The notes under the pieces: generated by a model
Told to the model about the DNA's origin: nothing
The model's input: only the letters and a program-made list of their open reading frames with translations
Database searches by the model: none
From: JACPFJ01 sp041738275
GTDB taxonomy: Bacteria > Desulfobacterota > Desulfuromonadia > Geobacterales > Pseudopelobacteraceae
Length of the DNA: 5,866 nt
NCBI GenBank assembly: GCA_041738275.1
Contig: JBGSQD010000042.1
Span: 1 to 5,866 of the forward strand
Direction of reading: 5' to 3'
Part shown: positions 4,954 to 5,866 of the stretch, piece by piece
How positions within the stretch are numbered: the first letter of the stretch is position 1
How the letters are laid out: the number at the start of each line of letters is the position of its first letter
Program-made: the position numbers and the translations under genes

Positions 4954-5866
4954 GATAAAATTTTAAAGAATATCTTAGAAAGTAGTGAAAAACGAGATGC
5001 GCTTATCCGCCCTGACGCACTTTCCCAGGAGATCGAAGACAGGCGATTCAGCCAGTTGAACATGAGGGTTTACGAATCGTTATTGTCTGCCAGCAAATTG
5101 CAGGTATCGAGCAAGGATGATGTCATAAAGTCACTCTGGCGGGCTGGCGGAGGAATCTTCCTGATCCTCCTGAGCGTAAGCGCCGCAACGCTGGTCAATT
5201 CACGGATAATGGGCCGGTCAATCGCGGCCCGAGTCGCCAGGTTGTGCGAGGGAGCCACGGTGATCGGCGCCGGGGACCTGAATCACCTGATCGACATCAA
5301 GGGTGAAGACGAGTTCACGGTGCTTTCGTCGGCATTCAATGCCATGACGGCCAAATTGCGCGGCTCATACGTTGAACTCGAAAATGAGATCGAAGAGCGC
5401 AAACGGGCCGAGGAGGCGCTGCGTCAACAAGAGGAACGGCTGCGCCTGGCCATGGCGGCAGCGCGAATGGCCAGTTGGGACTGGAGTGTGCCGAGCGGTG
5501 AAGTTGTCTGGAACGACACACATTATCGGATGATGGGGTATGAGCCCGGAGAGGTGCAACCATCCTATGAGGCGTGGGCCAGCAGAGTGCACCCCGATGA
5601 CAGAGAGGCTGCCAAGTCCTTGATACAGCAGTGCATGAACGAGAAGCGGGTCTACATCGCCGAATTTCGCACCCTCTGGCCCGACGGGACGATCCGCTGG
5701 CTGGAAGCCCGCGGAGACTACGAATACGATGCAAACAACCAGCCGCTCCGAAATTACGGGGTTATGCTGGATATTACCGATCGAAAGCAGGCTGAAGAGC
5801 TGCTGCGTGAAAGCAGGGCCGACCTGGCGCGAGCCCAGGAGGTGGGAGGGATCGGCAGCTGGCGCC
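4954..5866 (+). pseudogene. Membrane PAS sensor (probable histidine kinase), C-terminal fragment, running off the window
   Basis: This is the rest of the sensor begun at 2945; joined in phase it covers residues 109-412 of the original protein and is open to the right edge. In order: the remaining periplasmic helices (109-167), TM2 at about 170-192 (GGGIFLILLSVSAATLVNS), a HAMP domain (about 195-247, with GAGDLNH and DEFTVLSSAFNAM), a charged coiled linker (248-270, ELENEIEERKRAEEALRQQE), a PAS domain of the PAS_3 kind (about 271-390: ASWDWS, MMGYEPGE, RVHPDDRE, EFRTLWPDGTIRWLEARG, YGVMLDITDRKQAEE), and the start of a second PAS (AQEVGGIGSWR). The output domain is outside the window; a histidine kinase is the usual end of this plan, but a GGDEF or other output cannot be excluded. 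It has lost its own start; a substitute ATG at 4858 in the IS is in phase. G+C rises sharply from the HAMP onward. Confidence 0.8.

Overview
The window looks like chromosome from a Gram-negative, cytochrome-rich anaerobe, most likely of the Geobacter/Desulfuromonadales type. This rests on an outer-membrane beta-barrel gene, a System II (CcsA/ResB) cytochrome c maturation pair built of short proteins, and a lipoprotein solute-binding gene next to a PAS sensor kinase. The taxonomic call is inference from gene content and style; no database was searched.

Layout. 2-229: 3' end of an outer-membrane beta-barrel protein. 230-361: short spacer with a strong GC palindrome. 362-1081: ccsA (ResC-type haem handling protein). 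1083-1826: resB, one base after ccsA, broken by an in-frame TAG at codon 113. 1897-2934: lipoprotein periplasmic-binding protein of the NMT1/THI5 (SsuA/TauA-like) type. 2945 to the right edge: a membrane sensor protein (TM, periplasmic helical region, TM, HAMP, PAS, start of a second PAS, then off the window), translationally coupled to the binding protein. That sensor gene is split by a complete 1680-bp IS1380-family insertion sequence at 3269-4948, with its transposase on the minus strand (3489-4832).

The IS boundaries can be read to the base: 14-bp terminal inverted repeats with one mismatch, flanked by a 5-bp direct repeat (ctatc). Removing the IS plus one target copy restores an open sensor frame of at least 412 codons, so the insertion looks recent.

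How the genes work together. ccsA and resB would together export haem and attach it to apocytochromes c; the nonsense codon should disable this copy unless it is read through or is a sequence error. The binding protein has no permease or ATPase gene beside it in the window and directly precedes a sensor, which suggests it captures a ligand for signalling rather than for uptake (inference). With the IS in place, the pair should be uncoupled: the sensor is cut inside its periplasmic domain. One twist is that an ATG inside the IS opens a frame that runs out in phase into the sensor's second half.

No RNA genes, CRISPR array or phage genes were seen. I do not see a wholly new system; the best leads are the binding-protein/sensor pair, the two separate gene disruptions within about 2 kb, and the non-canonical WWD motif in CcsA.
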